64,000 nt of DNA from contig NZ_CP024608.1 of assembly GCF_002752675.1 (NCBI RefSeq), positions 5,952,001-6,016,000 on the forward strand, read 5' to 3'. Source of the DNA: Massilia violaceinigra (GTDB lineage: Bacteria > Pseudomonadota > Gammaproteobacteria > Burkholderiales > Burkholderiaceae_D). Shown in pieces: positions 36,108-44,785 of this stretch; position 1 is the stretch's first letter; every line of letters begins with the position of its first letter. The position numbers and the translations under genes are program-made. The notes below the pieces were generated by a model that saw nothing but the letters and a program-made list of their open reading frames with translations, ran no database searches and was not told where the DNA came from.

Positions 36108-36641
36108 TTAACTATTAACTTGAGTAAGGGCAACGGTCCGGGTTTCTGACGTACCACTCTGCTTGGCGGGGATTGTGGGCAAGCGAGTGAATTCTACCTT
36201 GAAGTTGATGCGCTTCGCAGTGCCATGTGGAAATTTTTTTTCCCCACTTATCAAGTACACCAAGGTTTTGCTTTTACGGTCGAAATACCAGTTGCCGGGA
36301 CCGACCTGGGCCGGGGTCGGCGCGAAGTATTCGCCGGCATAATTGCGCGGCTTTTCAGCCAGCCAGTCGATCGGGTTTTTCCCAATGAGAGAGGGGATTT
36401 CCGCCTCTTTTCCACGGGCCTGCAACTGGCCGATCTTGAGCACCAGCGCGCTGCGCAGCACGCCGGCGAGCTGCTCCACCGCGGCCAGTTCGGCCTGTTC
36501 GCGATAGTAGAGCAAGCGTTGTAAAAGCACACCAGTCAACACCGCCATCACCACCGTGCACACCGCCATTTCCAGCAGCGAAAAGCCGCCCCGGCGCGAG
36601 CACCCCGATGACAACCTTGGCGGGGTGGCAATCTGTCTCAT
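36108..36641 (-). CDS. Prepilin-like protein at the mshF/mshB position
   Basis: 177 residues. Prepilin site SRRGG/FSLLEMAVCTVVMAVLTGVLL with Glu+5. The rest (YREQAELAAVEQLAGVLRSA, WLAEKPRNYAGEY, PGNWYFDRKSKTLVYL) resembles the short pilin-like protein that lies between mshG and mshA in MSHA operons. I cannot separate MshB from MshF by sight, and only one gene occupies the place of both. Overlaps mshG by four bases. Confidence 0.75.
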   Translation of the reverse strand: MRQIATPPRLSSGCSRRGGFSLLEMAVCTVVMAVLTGVLLQRLLYYREQAELAAVEQLAGVLRSALVLKIGQLQARGKEAEIPSLIGKNPIDWLAEKPRNYAGEYFAPTPAQVGPGNWYFDRKSKTLVYLISGEKKFPHGTAKRINFKVEFTRLPTIPAKQSGTSETRTVALTQVNS

Positions 36642-37873
36642 TTATGCAAAGCGGCTTTGCCCAAATCCCAGATCGGCAGGAAGATGCCCAGCGCCAGCAC
36701 CAGCACCATCGCCCCCAGGAACACGATCATGATCGGCTCGATCTGGGCCGACAGGGTTTTCAGTTCGTAATCGACTTCGCGCTCGTACATCTGGCCGATT
36801 TCATCCATCAGATCGTCGAGCGAACCGGTTTCCTCGCCCACCGCCACCATCTGCAGCACGATCGGCGTAAACACCCCGGCCGCCACCGCCGTGCGCAAGA
36901 TGCTCTCGCCGCGCTCGACGCCATCGCGCATCTGCTCCACGCGCGAAGACAGATAGGCATTGTCGACCGTTTGCGACACCACCGTGAGCGCCTGCACCAT
37001 CGGCACCCCGCTCTTCATCGACAGCGCGAAACTGCGCGCAAAGCGCGCCATGGTGCCTTTCAGGATGATCTTGCCGGCAATCGGGATGCGCAGGCGCACC
37101 CGGTCCCACCACATGCGGCCCTCTGTGGAATTGATGTAGCTGCGCCAGCCGAAAAACGCCACCACCGAGAAGCCCAGCAGCGCCGGCCAGAAGCGCACCA
37201 TGAAGTTCGAGCTGGCGATCAGGATGCGCGTCATCAGCGGCAACTGCGAATTGAAGCTCTCGAACACCTTCACGAACTGGGGAATGACGAAAATGTTCAC
37301 CACGATCATCGCCAGCAGCATGGCGATCATCACAAACATCGGGTAGCGCGTGGCCGTCTTGACCCGTTCGCGCATGTCGCGGTCGAATTCGAGGTGGTCG
37401 AACAGGCGCAGGAACACGTCTTCCAGGCGCCCCGTCATTTCGCCCACGCGCACCATCGACAGGTAAAAATTGGAGAACACGTCCGGATGGCGGCGCATGG
37501 CCGCCGACAGTTCGCGCCCGGAATCGAGCGACTCGCGCAAGTCCTTGATGACCTTGCCGAAAGACTTGCTGATGGCCGATTCCTGCAGCCCGGCCAGCCC
37601 GCGCATGATGGGCACGCCGGATTTAAGCAAGGTGTAGAGTTGACGGCTGAACAACTGCACATCCATCGAGGTGACTTTTTTCTCGAACATGCGGTCGAGC
37701 CAGCTCTCCTCTTCGCCGCTGCTGGTGACGGCGCGGCTGGTCGGGCTGATCTCGAGCGGCGTGACGCCGTTGCCGAACAGCTGATCGGCCACGGCCCCGC
37801 TGTCGGCGCCCTCCAGCACGCCTTGCATCAGCTCGCCTTTGGCATTGCGTCCCTTGTAGGCGAAGAACGGCAC
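36638..37873 (-). CDS. mshG: MSHA inner-membrane platform protein MshG (PilC/GspF-like)
   Basis: 411 residues with two GspF-type repeats (about 70-190 and 275-395), each a cytosolic four-helix bundle followed by hydrophobic helices (YPMFVMIAMLLAMIVVNIFV, and the C-terminal VFLGAMVLVLALGIFLPIWDL). Motifs LYTLLKSGVPIMRGL and SMKSGVPMVQAL mark the repeats. It couples the MshE ATPase to pilus assembly. Three bases after mshE. Confidence 0.92.
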   Translation of the reverse strand: MPFFAYKGRNAKGELMQGVLEGADSGAVADQLFGNGVTPLEISPTSRAVTSSGEEESWLDRMFEKKVTSMDVQLFSRQLYTLLKSGVPIMRGLAGLQESAISKSFGKVIKDLRESLDSGRELSAAMRRHPDVFSNFYLSMVRVGEMTGRLEDVFLRLFDHLEFDRDMRERVKTATRYPMFVMIAMLLAMIVVNIFVIPQFVKVFESFNSQLPLMTRILIASSNFMVRFWPALLGFSVVAFFGWRSYINSTEGRMWWDRVRLRIPIAGKIILKGTMARFARSFALSMKSGVPMVQALTVVSQTVDNAYLSSRVEQMRDGVERGESILRTAVAAGVFTPIVLQMVAVGEETGSLDDLMDEIGQMYEREVDYELKTLSAQIEPIMIVFLGAMVLVLALGIFLPIWDLGKAALHK

Positions 37874-37876
37874 GGT

Positions 37877-39580
37877 TTATTCCTCGATCTGGTTACTGAT
37901 GCGCATCGCTTCGGACACCGTGGTGCGGCCCTGCACGGCCAGCTGCACGGCGTGGCGGCGCAAGGTTTCGCCCTGCATTTCGGCATGCGCCGCTTTCAGG
38001 AAGTGGGCCGGATCGGGGTGGTTGGCCGCGTCCACCACGGCGCGCGTCATTTCCAGCAGCTCGTACACGCCGGTCCGGCCGCGGTAACCCATGCCGTTGC
38101 AATGCGAACATCCTTTGCCGTGGAAAAACTGGGTGGTCTCGGCATGCTCGTGCAATTCCGCGCGCAGCCATTCGCGTTCGGTCGGCGTGAGCTCGTAGGT
38201 GGTGGTACAGCTTTCGCAAATCACCCGCACCAGGCGCTGCGCCAGCACCGCCTGCAACGAACTGCCGACCATATAGCGCGGCACGCCCATGTCCATCAGG
38301 CGCAGCGGGGTGCTGGCGGCATCGTTGGTGTGCAAGGTGGAGAGCACCAGGTGACCCGTCATGGCGGCGCGCAGGCCGATCTGGGCGGTTTCCTGGTCGC
38401 GCATCTCGCCGACGAGCACAATGTCGGGATCCTGGCGCAGCGCGGAGCGCAGCACGCGCGCGAACGACAGGTCGATTTTCTCGTTGACCTGCACCTGGTT
38501 GATGCCGGCCAGGCGGTACTCGACCGGGTCTTCCACCGTGATCAGCTTTTTCTCGACGGAATTGAGTTCCGCCAGCGCGCTGTACAGGGTGGTGGTCTTG
38601 CCGCTCCCCGTGGGGCCGGTGACCAGCACCAGGCCGTTGGGGCGCTGCACGATGGCGCGAAATTTTTCCACCAGGCGCGCCGGCATGCCGATCGCGTCCA
38701 GCCGCAGCGTGGTGCCGCCCTGGTTCAGCAGCCGCATGACGACCGATTCGCCGTACTGGGTCGGCATGGTCGAAATCCGCACGTCGATCCGTTGCTGCTT
38801 GACCTTGACGGCGAAGCGGCCATCCTGCGGCAAGCGTTTTTCGGAAATGTCGAGGTCGGACATGAGTTTCAGGCGCAGCGCCAGCGGCGTGGCGATCTTG
38901 ATATCGGCCTCGGTTTGCAGGTGCAGCACGCCATCGATGCGGAAACGGATCTGCAGCCGCGTTTCCTGCGGTTCGATGTGGATGTCCGAGGCGCGCACCT
39001 GGGTGGCGTCGTCGAACACCGATTGCAGCAGCTTGACGATGGGTGCCTCTTCCAGGTTCGGATTGGCGGCCAGGGTGCCGAAGTCGACGAAGGTGTCGCC
39101 CAGATCCTGTTCCAGCTCGCGCGCGAAGTCGGTGATCTCGTCGGTGCGGCGGTAGATGCGGTCGATCGCGGCCAGCACCTCGGTTTCATTGACCACGGCC
39201 AGCTCGATATTGCGTTTGACCAGGCGCGCGATCTCGTCGTAGGCGAACAGGTCGGTCGGGTCGGACATGCCGATCAGCAGCGCGCCGCGCCGGTCTTCCA
39301 GCGCGATGGCGCGGAAACGCCTTGCCTGGGTTTCCGGCAACTGGCGCACGATGTCCGGGTTGGTGTTGTAAAACTTGAGGTTAATGTAGGGAATGTCGAG
39401 CTGCTTGGCGAGCGCGCCCGAAATCTGTTCCTCGGTCACGAAACCGTTTTCGATAAACACCCGGCCCAGTTTGCGGCCGGTGCGTTTCTGATCCTGCAAC
39501 GCCGCACCCAGCTGTTCTTCGGATAACAGGTTTTGCTGGACGAGGATTTCGCCGAGGCGGACTTTTTCTGGGCGTGCCAT
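37877..39580 (-). CDS. mshE: MSHA assembly ATPase MshE (GspE/PilB family, c-di-GMP-binding N-domain)
   Basis: 567 residues from MARPEKVRLGE (ATG at 39580); an upstream frame adds 22 residues with no family likeness. The N-terminal MshEN domain has the intact first motif RLGEILVQQNLLSEEQLGAAL, shown in Vibrio MshE to bind cyclic-di-GMP, and a second tandem motif (KLGRVFIENGFVTEEQI). Then Walker A GPTGSGKTTTLY, the Asp and His boxes (TVEDPVEYR, STLHTNDA), Walker B (DIVLVGEMRD) and a zinc tetracysteine (CESC, CSHC). First gene of the operon, powering pilus polymerisation. Confidence 0.93.
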   Translation of the reverse strand: MARPEKVRLGEILVQQNLLSEEQLGAALQDQKRTGRKLGRVFIENGFVTEEQISGALAKQLDIPYINLKFYNTNPDIVRQLPETQARRFRAIALEDRRGALLIGMSDPTDLFAYDEIARLVKRNIELAVVNETEVLAAIDRIYRRTDEITDFARELEQDLGDTFVDFGTLAANPNLEEAPIVKLLQSVFDDATQVRASDIHIEPQETRLQIRFRIDGVLHLQTEADIKIATPLALRLKLMSDLDISEKRLPQDGRFAVKVKQQRIDVRISTMPTQYGESVVMRLLNQGGTTLRLDAIGMPARLVEKFRAIVQRPNGLVLVTGPTGSGKTTTLYSALAELNSVEKKLITVEDPVEYRLAGINQVQVNEKIDLSFARVLRSALRQDPDIVLVGEMRDQETAQIGLRAAMTGHLVLSTLHTNDAASTPLRLMDMGVPRYMVGSSLQAVLAQRLVRVICESCTTTYELTPTEREWLRAELHEHAETTQFFHGKGCSHCNGMGYRGRTGVYELLEMTRAVVDAANHPDPAHFLKAAHAEMQGETLRRHAVQLAVQGRTTVSEAMRISNQIEE

Positions 39581-39640
39581 GAAGACCCTTGTTGAAGTTG
39601 CTTGTCTAGTGAATAAGACGGGCTTCGCTATCCTCCGCAC

Positions 39641-39723
39641 CGTCACTCCCGCGCAGGCGGGAATCCAAGTTTGTTTCCCGACTGTGCAGCCAAACTTGGG
39701 CTCCCGCCTGCGCGGGAGCGACG
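39641..39723. repeat. REP-like inverted repeat with GCGCAGGC core
   Basis: 33-base arms at 39641-39673 and 39691-39723 match as inverted repeats with three mismatches, separated by 17 bases. Each arm itself contains the palindrome CCCGCGCAGGCGGG. The same family is found at 56661-56742. Such elements are scattered extragenically in betaproteobacterial genomes and can stall transcription. Confidence 0.75.
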
Positions 39724-39813
39724 GCTCACGCAGAAAGCCGTCGAACTATTCTATTCCAGAAACACTCGTTTTTTACATTCACAATGATTTTGTGTCGTAC
39801 TAACGTGCAACCA

Positions 39814-39843
39814 TTGTGCAAGCGACACTGAATGCGCTACAGT
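39814..39843 (+). promoter_or_regulatory. Candidate sigma-70 promoter of the second filament operon
   Basis: TTGTGC (39814-39819) and TACAGT (39838-39843) are spaced by 18 bases, about 50 bases before the ABC ATPase start. Two mismatches to consensus in each box. Confidence 0.35.
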
Positions 39844-39892
39844 CGGAGCGTCGCTCCCTGTCAACCTTGCCACCTCTGCCAACATTGCCAAC

Positions 39893-40609
39893 ATGAGCAC
39901 ACCCGCGCTGCGCTTCCGCCAGTTAGTCAAACGCTACGCCGGCACCCCGGTACTGGAAGGCATCGACCTCGACATCGCGGCGGGCGAATGCGTGGGCCTA
40001 GTGGGGGTGAACGGCGCCGGCAAGACCAGCCTCCTGAAATGTCTGTTCGACTTCGTCTCGTTCGAGTCCGGCAGCATCGAGATCTTCGGCCACGGCCACC
40101 GCCTCGCGCAAGCGCGCCGTCCCCTCGCCTTCCTGCCCGAACGCTTCATGCCGCCCTACTACCTCACCGGCGCCGAATTCCTGAAATACATGGCCAAACT
40201 GCACGGCAACACCTACGACATCCACGCCGCCCACGCCATGTTCGACGCGCTCGACCTCGACCATGCGGCGTTGTCCATGCCGGTACGCAAGCACTCCAAG
40301 GGCATGACCCAAAAGCTCGGCCTGGCCGCCTGCTTCCTCGCCGACAAACAAGCCTACGTGCTGGACGAACCCATGAGCGGCCTCGACCCGAAGGCGCGCG
40401 CCCGCCTGAAAGAGCGCCTGTTGCACGCGCGCAGCCAGGGCGCCACCGTGTTTTTCAGCTCGCACGCGCTGGCCGACATCGACGAACTGTGCGACCGCAT
40501 GGCCATCCTGCACGGCGGCCAGCTGCGCTTCATCGGCACCCCCGCGGCCTGCCGCGAGGCCTACGGCGCCGCCACGCTGGAACAGGCCTTCCTCGCATGC
40601 GTGCACTAA
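39893..40609 (+). CDS. ABC transporter ATP-binding protein
   Basis: 238 residues. Walker A GVNGAGKTSLL near residue 38, signature HSKGMTQKLGLA (a KGM variant of LSGGQ typical of ABC-2 transporters of the NodI/CcmA type), Walker B AYVLDEPMSGLDP and the switch histidine (SSHALAD). It is the first gene of a twelve-gene string and its likely membrane partner is encoded eleven genes on (51042-51779). The pair recalls the ABC proteins PilH and PilI of the Myxococcus xanthus pil cluster, needed there for pilus export. Substrate unknown. Confidence 0.87.
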   Translation: MSTPALRFRQLVKRYAGTPVLEGIDLDIAAGECVGLVGVNGAGKTSLLKCLFDFVSFESGSIEIFGHGHRLAQARRPLAFLPERFMPPYYLTGAEFLKYMAKLHGNTYDIHAAHAMFDALDLDHAALSMPVRKHSKGMTQKLGLAACFLADKQAYVLDEPMSGLDPKARARLKERLLHARSQGATVFFSSHALADIDELCDRMAILHGGQLRFIGTPAACREAYGAATLEQAFLACVH

Positions 40610-40614
40610 ACCCC

Positions 40615-41523
40615 ATGTATCACCAGCACTTCGGCCTGCACCAGTCGCCCTTCGGCATCACGCCCAACCCCGCCTTCTTTTACGCCGGCAATACGCGCGG
40701 CGAGATTCTCGACGCCCTGCTTTACGCGGTCGAGCACGGCGAAGGCATCATCAAGGTCACGGGCGAAGTCGGCAGCGGCAAGACCATGCTGTGCCGCATG
40801 CTGGAAAACCAGCTGCCGCCGCACATCGACGTGATCTACCTGGCCAATCCCACGTTGAAAAACACCGAGGTCGCCTACGCCATCGCCGGCGAACTCGAAC
40901 TCGACGTCACCGGCAAGCGCATCGACGAAGTCACGCGCATGCTGCAGGCCGACCTGATCGCCCGCCACAGCGCCGGCAAGCAGGTGGTGCTGCTGGTCGA
41001 GGAAGCCCAGGCCATGCCGCTCGAGACGCTGGAAGAGGTGCGCCTGTTCTCCAACCTGGAAACGGCGCGCCACAAGCTGCTGCAGATCGTGCTGTTCGGC
41101 CAGCCCGAGCTCGATGAGCACCTGAACCTGGCCAGCATGCGCCAGTTCAAGGAACGCATCACCCACAACTTCGTGGTGCCGGCCATGCCGCCCGACGTGA
41201 TTCCCGACTTCCTGGCATTCCGCCTGCATGCGGCCGGCTACAACGGCCCGGCCGTGTTCAGCGCCGCCGCAACCAGACAGATCGCGCGCGTGTCGCAAGG
41301 CATCGTGCGGCGTATCAATATACTGGCGGACAAAGCCCTGATGGCCGCCTACATCGACGAATCCGACCTGGTCGAAGCGCGCCATGCCAAAGCGGCCATC
41401 GCCGATTGCGCTTTTGCCGGCAGCGGCCGCCCTAAGGGCAGGACCTTGGCCCTGGCCGGCCTCGGCGCGGCCATGCTGGCGTTGCTCGCGTGGCTCGTTT
41501 CGCGCAGCATCTTCTTCCATTAG
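40615..41523 (+). CDS. MshM-like AAA ATPase (second copy)
   Basis: 302 residues from the ATG at 40615; an ATG six codons upstream overlaps the ABC gene stop. Same build as the MSHA MshM: HFGLHQSPFGITPNPAFFY, Walker A GEVGSGKTMLC, Walker B VLLVEEAQAMPLE, a sensor region LLQIVLFGQPELD shared word for word with its paralogue at 24271-25161, and a C-terminal membrane helix (ALAGLGAAMLALLAWLV). Probably helps assemble the secretin encoded next. Confidence 0.87.
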   Translation: MYHQHFGLHQSPFGITPNPAFFYAGNTRGEILDALLYAVEHGEGIIKVTGEVGSGKTMLCRMLENQLPPHIDVIYLANPTLKNTEVAYAIAGELELDVTGKRIDEVTRMLQADLIARHSAGKQVVLLVEEAQAMPLETLEEVRLFSNLETARHKLLQIVLFGQPELDEHLNLASMRQFKERITHNFVVPAMPPDVIPDFLAFRLHAAGYNGPAVFSAAATRQIARVSQGIVRRINILADKALMAAYIDESDLVEARHAKAAIADCAFAGSGRPKGRTLALAGLGAAMLALLAWLVSRSIFFH

Positions 41524-41590
41524 ACGTGCAGCAATTGCCCCACGCTTACTTTTCCGCCATTATTGTGTCATGGCACTCACGAGCGCACCA

Positions 41591-43432
41591 ATGACCCTGA
41601 CTAAATCCGTTTCCCCCTGGAGTACCGCGGGCACCGCCATCTGTTGCGCCTTGTTGAGCGCGTGTGCCACGCCCACCCTGCCCCGTTCGCCGTCGCATGT
41701 GACCCAGGCGCCCCCGGCGGCCGGACGGATTCCCGATCCGGTCATGCACAGCGCGCCGCTGCCGCCGCCCAAAGCCACGCCCAAGGCCGAAACCTACAGC
41801 GTCACGGTGCACAAGGTGCCGGTGCAGTCGCTGCTGTTTGCGCTGGCGCGCGACGCCCGCCTGAATGTCGACATTCACCCGGGCATCGAAGGTACGGTGA
41901 CCCTCAACGCGCTCGACCAGACCCTGCCGCAGTTGCTGACCCGCATTTCGCGCCAGGTGGACATGCGCTACGAAATCGACGGCGCCACCCTGACCGTGCT
42001 GCCCGATACGCCGGTGTGGCGTAATTACAAGGTCGATTACGTCAACATGGCGCGCAGCACCAGCAGCAGCGTCAACATCGCCACCCAGATTTCGACCACC
42101 GGCGGCGGCTCGAGCACCCCCACGCTCACCAACGCCAATGGCAGCACCAGCGGCGGCGCGGCCGCGGCCGGCGGATCGGGCAACAATAATTCGACCACCT
42201 CGGTCACCAACCGCTCGGAAAACAATTTCTGGGGCAGCCTGGAAAAGAATATCCGCGACATGCTGCGCGAAACGACGCTGGGCGACGCGCCGAGCACGAT
42301 CTCGTCGGCCGCGCCCCCACCCGCGCCGGGCGCCGCCCAGCCGCAGCCGGGCCAGCCGGCCCAGCCCACGCCGCCAGCCGTGCCCGACAACGTGCTGGCC
42401 GCCTTCAATGCCTCGTCCAGCGAGCGCCAGCGCAACGCGCCGTCGGTGATCGTCAACGCCGAAGGCGGCTTGCTGGCGGTGCGCGCGACCGGGCGCCAGC
42501 ACGAAAAGATCCAGCAATTTCTCGACATCGTGCTCGGCAGCGCCAAGCGCCAGGTGCTGATCGAAGCGACCATCATCGAAGTGCGCCTGTCCGACCAGTA
42601 CCAGCAGGGCATCAACTGGAGCCGCCTGCACGGCGGGCTGACCCTGACCCAGAAACCGGTCGGCGGCACGCTGCCCGGCTCGAACGTGGCCATCGGCACC
42701 ACGCCGGGGCTGTTTTCGATCAATTACATCAATCCCACCTCGGCGCTGGGCAACATCACCACCGCGATCCAGCTGCTCGAATCGTTCGGCAAGGTCAAAG
42801 TGCTGTCCAGCCCCAAGATCAGCGTGCTGAACAACCAGACCGCGATGCTGAAAGTGGTCGACAACAACGTCTTCTTCACCATCAAGGTCACGCCCGCCGT
42901 GATCGGCGTGAACGGCAACGTCACCACGCCCGCCACCTACGAATCGAAGCTCGAAACCGTGCCGGTCGGCTTTGTGATGAGCGTGACACCCCAGATTGCC
43001 GACTCGGACGAAGTCACCCTCAACGTGCGCCCGACGATCACCCGCATCGTCGGCTACGTGACCGACCCCAACCCGGCGCTGGCCGCCGAAAACGTGATCA
43101 GCCAGGTGCCGGTGATCCAGGCGCGCGAAGTCGAATCCATCCTCAAGGTCTACAGCGGCGACATTTCCGTGCTGGGCGGGCTGATGCAGGACTCGGTCGA
43201 CAACGCCAAGGATGCGGTGCCGGGCGCGGGCGTGCTGCCGGTGATCGGCAATTTCTTCTCGTACCGCAATGAGAAAGTCAGCAAGACGGAGCTGGTGATC
43301 TTCATCCGGCCGGTGGTGGTGAAGAATGCCAGCATCAACGGCGACTACAAGGATTACCGCTACCTGCTGCCCGACACCAGCGGCGCCGTGTCGGAGCCGT
43401 ACTCCGAACCCGTGCGCGGAAAGGTGAACTGA
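41591..43432 (+). CDS. MshL/PilQ-type secretin lipoprotein (second copy)
   Basis: 613 residues from the ATG at 41591; an in-frame ATG at 41570 is an alternative. Lipobox LSAC with C25. STN-type domain (VTVHKVPVQSLLFALARDA), a Ser/Gly/Asn-rich linker (about 165-200), a secretin N domain and the pore domain (VLIEATIIEVRLSD, VKVLSSPKISVLNNQ, ISVLGGLMQDSV, ELVIFIRPVVV). Makes the outer-membrane pore of the second filament system. Followed after two bases by the TPR gene. Confidence 0.9.
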   Translation: MTLTKSVSPWSTAGTAICCALLSACATPTLPRSPSHVTQAPPAAGRIPDPVMHSAPLPPPKATPKAETYSVTVHKVPVQSLLFALARDARLNVDIHPGIEGTVTLNALDQTLPQLLTRISRQVDMRYEIDGATLTVLPDTPVWRNYKVDYVNMARSTSSSVNIATQISTTGGGSSTPTLTNANGSTSGGAAAAGGSGNNNSTTSVTNRSENNFWGSLEKNIRDMLRETTLGDAPSTISSAAPPPAPGAAQPQPGQPAQPTPPAVPDNVLAAFNASSSERQRNAPSVIVNAEGGLLAVRATGRQHEKIQQFLDIVLGSAKRQVLIEATIIEVRLSDQYQQGINWSRLHGGLTLTQKPVGGTLPGSNVAIGTTPGLFSINYINPTSALGNITTAIQLLESFGKVKVLSSPKISVLNNQTAMLKVVDNNVFFTIKVTPAVIGVNGNVTTPATYESKLETVPVGFVMSVTPQIADSDEVTLNVRPTITRIVGYVTDPNPALAAENVISQVPVIQAREVESILKVYSGDISVLGGLMQDSVDNAKDAVPGAGVLPVIGNFFSYRNEKVSKTELVIFIRPVVVKNASINGDYKDYRYLLPDTSGAVSEPYSEPVRGKVN

Positions 43433-43434
43433 CC

Positions 43435-44781
43435 ATGAGCCTCCTGATGCAGGCCATCAAGAAAGCCGAACGCGCCAAGCAAAACCATGCGCCCGACGAG
43501 GAACTGGCGAAGCCCTCCGAAGCCTACGACGAGGTACTGGCGCTGGCGCCGCATGAGCAGGCCACATCCGCCGAGCCGCTGACCCTGTCGCCGCTCGACG
43601 CGGCGCCGGCCGCCGCGCGCGCCGAACCGTCCATCGATGTCGCGCCCGAGGCGCCGCGCATGGCCATTCCGGACCCGCAGGCCGAACCGCCGGCGCCACC
43701 GCCACCGCCACGGCGTGCGCGCAATGCCCCGCCACCGCCGCCACCACGGGTCAAGGCCCAGAAGCGCGCCATGGCGCGCATGGACGCGCGCACCATCCGC
43801 ATTGCGGTCCTCGGCAGCATCGCCCTGCTGATCGCCGCCGTGTTCGCGTATATTTACTGGAACGCCGTGTACGGTCCAGGTTCCAGCCGCCACCTGCCGA
43901 TGGTGCCGATGCCGGGCCAGAACCAGAGCGCCGCGCCGGATCCCGGCGCTGCCGTGCCCGGCGTGCCCGTCATCGCCGCCCAGCCCGGTGCGGACGTCCC
44001 CATTCAAGCGGCGCAGCCGGTCCAGCCCTACGTTGCGCAAGCGCCGGCGCCCTCGTCGCGCGACCAGATTCCGCCGGACGAAGCGATGCGCCTGCAGCAG
44101 TTGCAGCAGCAACAGCCGCCTGCTCAAGCCGCGCCGCGCCCATCCACCGCGCGCGCGCCGGCAGCCGCGGCCGACAGCAGCGGTATCCGCGTGGCACGCT
44201 CAAGCAAGCCGGAGCAGATCAATCCATCGCTCCAGAACGGTTTTACGGCCTACAACAATGGCGACCTGCCAGCCGCGCGCCAAAGCTACCAGACCGTGCT
44301 GCGGCAAGACGCGAACAACCGCGACGCCCTGCTCGGCATGGCCGCCCTCGCCGCCCGCGACAACCAGGCCGAGCAGGCTGCAAGCATCTATGCGCGCCTG
44401 CTCGAGCTCGACCCCAACGACAACGATGCGCTGGCCGGCCTGACCAGCGTGCGCCAGGGCGACCCGGCCCAGTCCGAAGGGCGCCTGCGCCGCGTGGTCG
44501 AGCGCAATCCGGAATCGGGCCCGCTGCTGTTCGCCCTGGGCAACCTGTACGCGCGCCAGGGACGCTGGCCGGAAGCCCAGCAGCATTATTTCCGCGCCTA
44601 TTCCGCCAGCCCGAACAATGCCGACTACGCCTTCAACCTGGCCATCGGCCTGGACCGCCTGAACCAGGGGAAACTGGCGTTGACCTATTACCAGCGCGCG
44701 GTGGAACTGGCGCAGCGCGGCGCCGTCAATTTCGACCGTGCCGCGGCCGCCACCCGCGCACGCGAACTGGGCGGGCAATAA
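43435..44781 (+). CDS. MshN-like TPR protein, membrane anchored (second copy)
   Basis: 448 residues. N-terminal MSLLMQAIKKAERAK resembles the MshN opening. A very proline-rich segment (about 75-105, runs of PPPP) precedes a membrane helix (about 122-142), then a Gln/Pro/Ala linker and four or five TPR repeats (about 255-445; for example FTAYNNGDLPAARQSYQTVL). Periplasmic scaffold for pilotin-like work on the secretin is inferred from family. ATPase gene follows after four bases. Confidence 0.83.
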   Translation: MSLLMQAIKKAERAKQNHAPDEELAKPSEAYDEVLALAPHEQATSAEPLTLSPLDAAPAAARAEPSIDVAPEAPRMAIPDPQAEPPAPPPPPRRARNAPPPPPPRVKAQKRAMARMDARTIRIAVLGSIALLIAAVFAYIYWNAVYGPGSSRHLPMVPMPGQNQSAAPDPGAAVPGVPVIAAQPGADVPIQAAQPVQPYVAQAPAPSSRDQIPPDEAMRLQQLQQQQPPAQAAPRPSTARAPAAAADSSGIRVARSSKPEQINPSLQNGFTAYNNGDLPAARQSYQTVLRQDANNRDALLGMAALAARDNQAEQAASIYARLLELDPNDNDALAGLTSVRQGDPAQSEGRLRRVVERNPESGPLLFALGNLYARQGRWPEAQQHYFRAYSASPNNADYAFNLAIGLDRLNQGKLALTYYQRAVELAQRGAVNFDRAAAATRARELGGQ

Positions 44782-44785
44782 GCGC

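Larger units (their letters stand above)
39581..39892. other. Divergent intergenic region between the two pilus operons
   Basis: Holds the inverted repeat at 39641-39723 next to mshE and the candidate promoter at 39814-39843 for the + strand operon. Rich in A and T between 39740 and 39800. No gene. Confidence 0.7.
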
